DNA of 64,000 bases, from NCBI RefSeq assembly GCF_032854445.1, contig NC_088298.1, positions 11,087,504 to 11,151,503 on the forward strand, given 5' to 3'. The notes beneath the pieces were generated by a model that did no database searches, was not told the origin of the DNA, and saw only the letters and a list, made by a program, of their open reading frames with translations. Numbering within the stretch: the first letter of the stretch is position 1; every line of letters begins with the position of its first letter. Positions 59,591-64,000 of the stretch are shown piece after piece. Origin of the DNA: Liolophura sinensis. Lineage: Eukaryota; Mollusca; Polyplacophora; Chitonida; Chitonidae. The position numbers and the translations under genes are program-made.

Positions 59591-61495
59591 AAGTCTGGAC
59601 CATTTGGCTATAGGATGTGTCTTTATTAACATTGTTGTAAATTTATTGTGAAGCCTTGTTGGCCTTTACTGTAGAAGCTATTCACTTATAAGGCTGCGGG
59701 TTCAAATCCAACTGCTGCTTGTTCATCTTCTGTTTTGTGTCAGGCATTTGTCATGTGCACGGTGAAGAATGGGCATATTTACTCCTTGTTACCTTTCCTA
59801 CAATGTCTCTTTACCATCATCATGCATATAAATGAAAAACTCTTGAGTTCAGTGTTAAACACTAATGAAATGAAAAACCTAAAAAGTTATTGATGTGGGC
59901 CTCGCTAGCACTCTTGACTAATGCTCTGGTTCCCTGCACTAGCTTTTCCTTGAACAATGAGGTTGAAGGTTCAAATCCTGCTCTTGCTGCTTTGTTAAAT
60001 TCAACAGGTTTGTATAAAGTACCTGGTAAAGGTTTGTGGTTTACTTCGGTCACTCGGGCTTTCTTCCCCCGGAAACCTGAAACAGTCAAATAAATAAATA
60101 AGGCCATCTGTTTTTTTCTGGCTAACTATAAATACAACATAGAGAGAAAAATGTGAAGAAAAGTCACTCTTGGTCAGAAACAACAAGATCAAATCTATTC
60201 ACTCTACTTTTCTTCTATGCCGTAAATATCATAGTGATAAGCTTGCTTTTTAACTATATGCACATGACATCTAATAATTTGTAAATGGACAAAGGTTTTA
60301 ATGTGTTTGTGGAAGAATTAACATACTTGTACACCTGTGCATGTTTGATAATGCTTTCAGTGTATACTTCCGTGTCCATGTGCCATTTATGACTATGACA
60401 GGATATACTTGTATAATTGTACTTCATTCTTGAAATCTTTTGTTTTGCTATCCCAGTAAAGCCATGATGCTGGGTAAGTTGCCATGACGTTGTGTGTACA
60501 TGAAGTTGTTGTTCCAAATACCCCCCCCCCCCCTCCTCACTTGCTGTGAATTTTAAACCACCTAGACGAGACTTTTATTTTTCTTGTTTATGACTATACC
60601 AACACAACAATTAGTAAACCACAGAATGTTCTGAGTTCCACAAAATTGCATGGCCTTTTCTAAAGATAATATATATAATTTATCTCCTTTCTAATTTAAA
60701 TTTGTTTGCACCTTGTTTTGAGCCCTATATTGCTTTTCTCTCTCTCATATGTAATCTTTTTTTTTTATCTGTGTTGTTCTAGATATATCGCTGTTGTTTG
60801 CCTCAGTAGTTTTTCACTTTTGTTGCCATGGTTACTAGAATTGAGATGAGACACATAGCTGCACCTAGGTTTCTGTTCTAAGTTTATATTTATGTGTATA
60901 CATTTTACCTGTAGGGTAACAGTAACCTTAGAATAATCCACTCAGGTACATGTGTGCTATTAATACCAGTATCCATCAATGTGTCAAAAATAGATTCTGT
61001 AAGTTATATTTGTATACGTGTAAGTGGTTCAAGTAAGTCGTTTCTAGAGAATTAATACGAAAGAAATAAAGATGAAACAAATTTCCATAAAATGCATCGT
61101 GATGAAGACGACTTAATGGAAAATTCCCGACTTTGTGTCTGCATTTTATAAGTTAGTTTCATATGAATTCTTATAACCTTCAAAGTGACAGGTTATGTAA
61201 GTATGCATATTCATGAGATGTGCATCTAGATATTTTAATGGCATTCATATGTCATTGTCAGTGTGTCATTGTGTCAAAGGGTCTGCTGTCTGACTTGCTC
61301 AGAAAGTTTGCCAGTAATTTGCCAAAGGTTGTTGGTTTACTCCCATTTCTTCCACCCATAAAACTGTGCCCCATGGTGCATGTATATAAAATAAAAAAAC
61401 TATTAGTATTTGGTTGCCATAAACAGTAAATAAATAAATAAAATTGGCATGATTTGTCCATCGTGTTACTGTCACAACATTCTTCACATACATAT

Positions 61496-61560
61496 TACAT
61501 CGTCGTCATATGACTAAAAAATTGTTAAGTACGACGTTAAACTCCAAGCACTCACTTACA
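61496..61560 (+). mobile_element. Family B repeat, end fragment
   Basis: TCGTCGTCATATGACTAAAA, TAAGTACGACGTTAAACTCC, then CACTCACTTA. Inverse of the start of the 7.3-kb copy. Confidence 0.55.
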
Positions 61561-61792
61561 TATTACATCATGGACGTCTTATTGAATTGAGGCCATCCTT
61601 GAAAACGTGTTTGTTTCATGTAACCCATTACTATATGGAAAATTAGGATAGATTGGTTTGGAGTTTTTTGTTTGTTTTGAAATGAAATTGTATAAACTGT
61701 ATGAAATTTCTGGAGAAAGGCTCAAAACAGTGAGTGATAACTATGGATAGATACAGGTATTGTTTAATTTGCAAAAGAAACATACATGTTAT

Positions 61793-61838
61793 TTATTCAT
61801 TTTAATTGGTGTTTTACGCTGTACTTCAGAATATGAAG
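61793..61838 (-). mobile_element. SINE tail fragment
   Basis: ATTCATTTTAATTGGTGTTT TACGCTGTACTTCAGAATAT; body lost. Confidence 0.5.
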
Positions 61839-62664
61839 CTACGGAGAACCCCCCACCCCCAACCCACCCCACCCCCACCTATATAGGCCAAGTATAATAA
61901 TACAGGAGTAAGAAGCTAGACATTTAACACAGTTGCTTAGAACACACTACACAGGTACATGTACAGTGCATTTGTATAAATGTGTATATTACCAAGCTGT
62001 TTTGATTATTCATGTGGTGGGATTATGTGGGATATGTACAGGTATTCTGACAGGTATATACAAATGTGACATTTGGCAATTTAGAGGCTTGCCTTTACAG
62101 TGCTGTGCTAATGCCTAGATGATTGACATGGAGGAGGTCTTTGGAAATAGCCGGATCTGTGCTGTTAATGACAGATTTCATCGGCCTATCATACATCTAT
62201 ATTATCAATAAATCAGGAGATCTGGCTATTGATCTGCTATTAGCTGCAGATGTCTTCTTCTGATCAGTGACGGCTATATGTATATATGTCTACATGTACC
62301 ATACAAGCCAATTACCAAGGCAACGACAGATACATTTAACTCTCATCTTCAACATATGGAATTGCTTTTGAATGAGCCTACGGGTATACGAAGTCTTCTC
62401 AGCAGTCAACCAAGTGATGATCAATTCCTACCGTGCCAGAGTGTCTGGTTGCCATGGTAATTAGTTCATCAGCAGATTAAACTTTGGAAAGGCTTTCCCT
62501 GCCATGTTTGACTTATTAATTGCCCATGTGAATTATGCATAAAATCACCCCCAGCCCCCCCCCCCCCCCCCCCTTCAAAGATGAAATAGCGAATGAAGAT
62601 TAAAATGTCATACCTGTAATTATTGGACAGGTAAGGCTGCGTGAAACCTGCCCTTCGCCCTCAC

Positions 62665-62830
62665 CCGTCTATCCATCAACATCTCCCCTTCTCGCTCATC
62701 CACTTGTAACATCTGATAATTAGTTTCCATGACAACAGTTGTTCCCTCCCTCAGCTCGTGCAGTTCCACTGCCACTTCAGTCGAGCAGTTGCCCCGAGTC
62801 TGATGAGTTGAGTTTTCTTCACTTGATAAT
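62665..62830 (-). CDS. Possible exon of an unidentified gene (weak)
   Basis: The minus strand stays open through HQTRGNCSTEVAVELHELRE, then TTVVMETNYQMLQVDERE and EMLMDRR, where a good CGG/GTGAGG donor occurs. The mix of charged and hydrophobic codons looks coding and differs from the AT-rich surroundings. No acceptor with a polypyrimidine tract is evident and no domain is recognised, so the upstream boundary is arbitrary. Confidence 0.3.
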
Positions 62831-63840
62831 TTTTTGGGTTTGCTTGTTAAGGTGAGTTTATTTTTTTTTCTGTAAGTGGTTTTCTTCTCAGAATAGCATT
62901 TAGTATGGTTTCTGTGTTCATTAGTACCGAGCCAAAATTTGGAAGTTGTGAACACCACATGTAAATATAAAGATACACTTCACATACAAGTACATGTATG
63001 TACATGCACATTGCATGATCCAACAGAATCCAGTCTTTCTGCTAGGAAATGTATGCGGCACGCACATATGCATACATGTAGATTTAGTTAAACAGTTTAT
63101 TTTTGCACGTATTTGGTTTTAATTTTCAAAACCTTTGTGAATGCTGTCATTTTGCACACTTGGGCGTTACAGTCCACGTAAAACGGTTTGTGAGAAACAC
63201 ATACGGGTGATGAATACAGGAAAAACTTCTTAAATACAGTGTTCAGTTATGTTAATTATTGTTATCTTAATACTTATGCATGCATGGCTGATGTAATAAC
63301 ATTTTCCTTTTTTTTTTGTGCAGTATGTGAAACAGTTGACTAATCTAATATTTTTTCTCCAAACATTAATATGTTTGATTTATGGCGCCTGTGATTTTGT
63401 GAACACACCCTCTTTTATGGATATGTTTCTCACCTGTTTCCAATATGTTAAATTCAAAGTTTTCATAGCAATCATTAGGCCATCCCCTAAAAATTGTTTG
63501 TTGCTTGTAACCCAACTTAAAAAAAATTGTGGGAGTGGATCGGTAGGGATTTTATTCTTTTATCTTTGCTAATGAAAAGGGTAGGGACTTTATCATGGAG
63601 AGAAGATTAATTTAAAAAATTAAAAATTTGTCAATAGCTCAGTATAAACTGAAAGTGTAGGAATCTTTTTTGGGAGCCTTGGAAATGTATATGCCCAACG
63701 AACATATTTTCAGTGATGGCCTCAGTGCGAAATGTGCACAGATATGTAATTTTCTACATGTACAGCTGTATGTTAAATTTGCCATTGTGAACATTGACCT
63801 TCCTGGCTCATTAACCTCAAGGGTTATCCTTGCTTTAGGC

Positions 63841-63962
63841 CAATCAGCCTTTGAGAACCCTTTGCTTGAATGTAACTCTCTATGGTGCGACTGCAGCTTG
63901 AAGGCAGCACGTTTGTACATGTACCTGGCAAATGTCAGTGAGTTTAGAGGTCTGTGGTTTTA
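63841..63962 (+). CDS. Possible exon with LRR C-terminal-cap-like sequence (weak)
   Basis: The + frame reads SAFENPLLECNSLWCDCSLK then AARLYMYLANVSEF. The pattern N-P-L...C-N-x-L-W-C-D-C-x-L resembles the CDC motif that caps extracellular leucine-rich repeats. The frame ends at TAA (63961-63963), and the 5' boundary (perhaps CCAATCAG near 63847) has a poor polypyrimidine tract. The gene would extend out of this window or be a fragment. Confidence 0.28.
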
Positions 63963-64000
63963 ATAATGCCTAGGGCATTCCAGTTTCCTCAGCCAATCTT

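Larger units (their letters stand above)
56240..62600. other. Intergenic region, no gene recognised
   Basis: AT-rich sequence with SINE and family D repeats and two further tRNA-like repeat pieces at 59.69-60.09 kb (GCGGGTTCAAATCC and AAGGTTCAAATCCTGC B-box-like motifs, the second followed by an AAATAAATAAAT tail). Short frames only; none has a recognisable domain or matched splice signals. Confidence 0.5.

Overview
This is a eukaryotic, intron-rich, AT-rich animal genome window. It carries about two dozen copies of one tRNA-derived SINE (A-box/B-box head, long GC-rich body, AAATA-type tail). That SINE type, together with the look of the genes, points to a lophotrochozoan, most likely a mollusc. 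The species is not identifiable from sequence alone. No bacterial, viral or CRISPR features are present.

Layout. (1) 2-727 (+): the 3' end of a gene for a lysine- and polyproline-rich protein, 5'-truncated by the window edge. (2) 728-10620: no gene seen; SINEs and other repeats. (3) About 14188 down to 10621 (-): a small gene for a secreted Cys-containing protein, with a TATA box, a 5' UTR exon, a signal-peptide exon and a main exon. (4) 14190-25000: no gene seen; SINEs, a MITE, minisatellites and microsatellites. (5) 56017 down to 25449 (-): a complete ADAM17/TACE-like sheddase gene. I rebuilt it as 23 coding exons whose phases all join, giving a 793-residue protein: signal peptide, prodomain with cysteine-switch-like Cys, RFKR furin site, reprolysin-type catalytic domain, disintegrin, membrane-proximal region, transmembrane helix and basic tail. 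(6) 56018-64000: mostly repeats, with two weak exon candidates near 62.7 kb and 63.9 kb.

The most unusual content is inside the ADAM17 gene. Downstream of exon 14 lies an array of about 22 extra copies of a roughly 91-bp unit made of the 3' end of that disintegrin exon, each copy carrying the exon's 5' splice site. Downstream of exon 20 (transmembrane) lies a second, independent array of 52-bp units that also each carry a copy of that exon's end and 5' splice site. So two introns of one gene begin with ladders of decoy donors. At exon 14 any decoy use would end translation at once. At exon 20 the first decoy adds exactly 17 codons in frame. In addition, the exon 11/12 junction as read gives H-G-H-N-F-G instead of H-E-L-G-H-N-F-G, so the catalytic Glu is missing unless a 6-nt microexon or an assembly error is involved. 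Intron 7 appears to use a GC-AG splice pair, and exons 17-18 sit between two related foldback elements.
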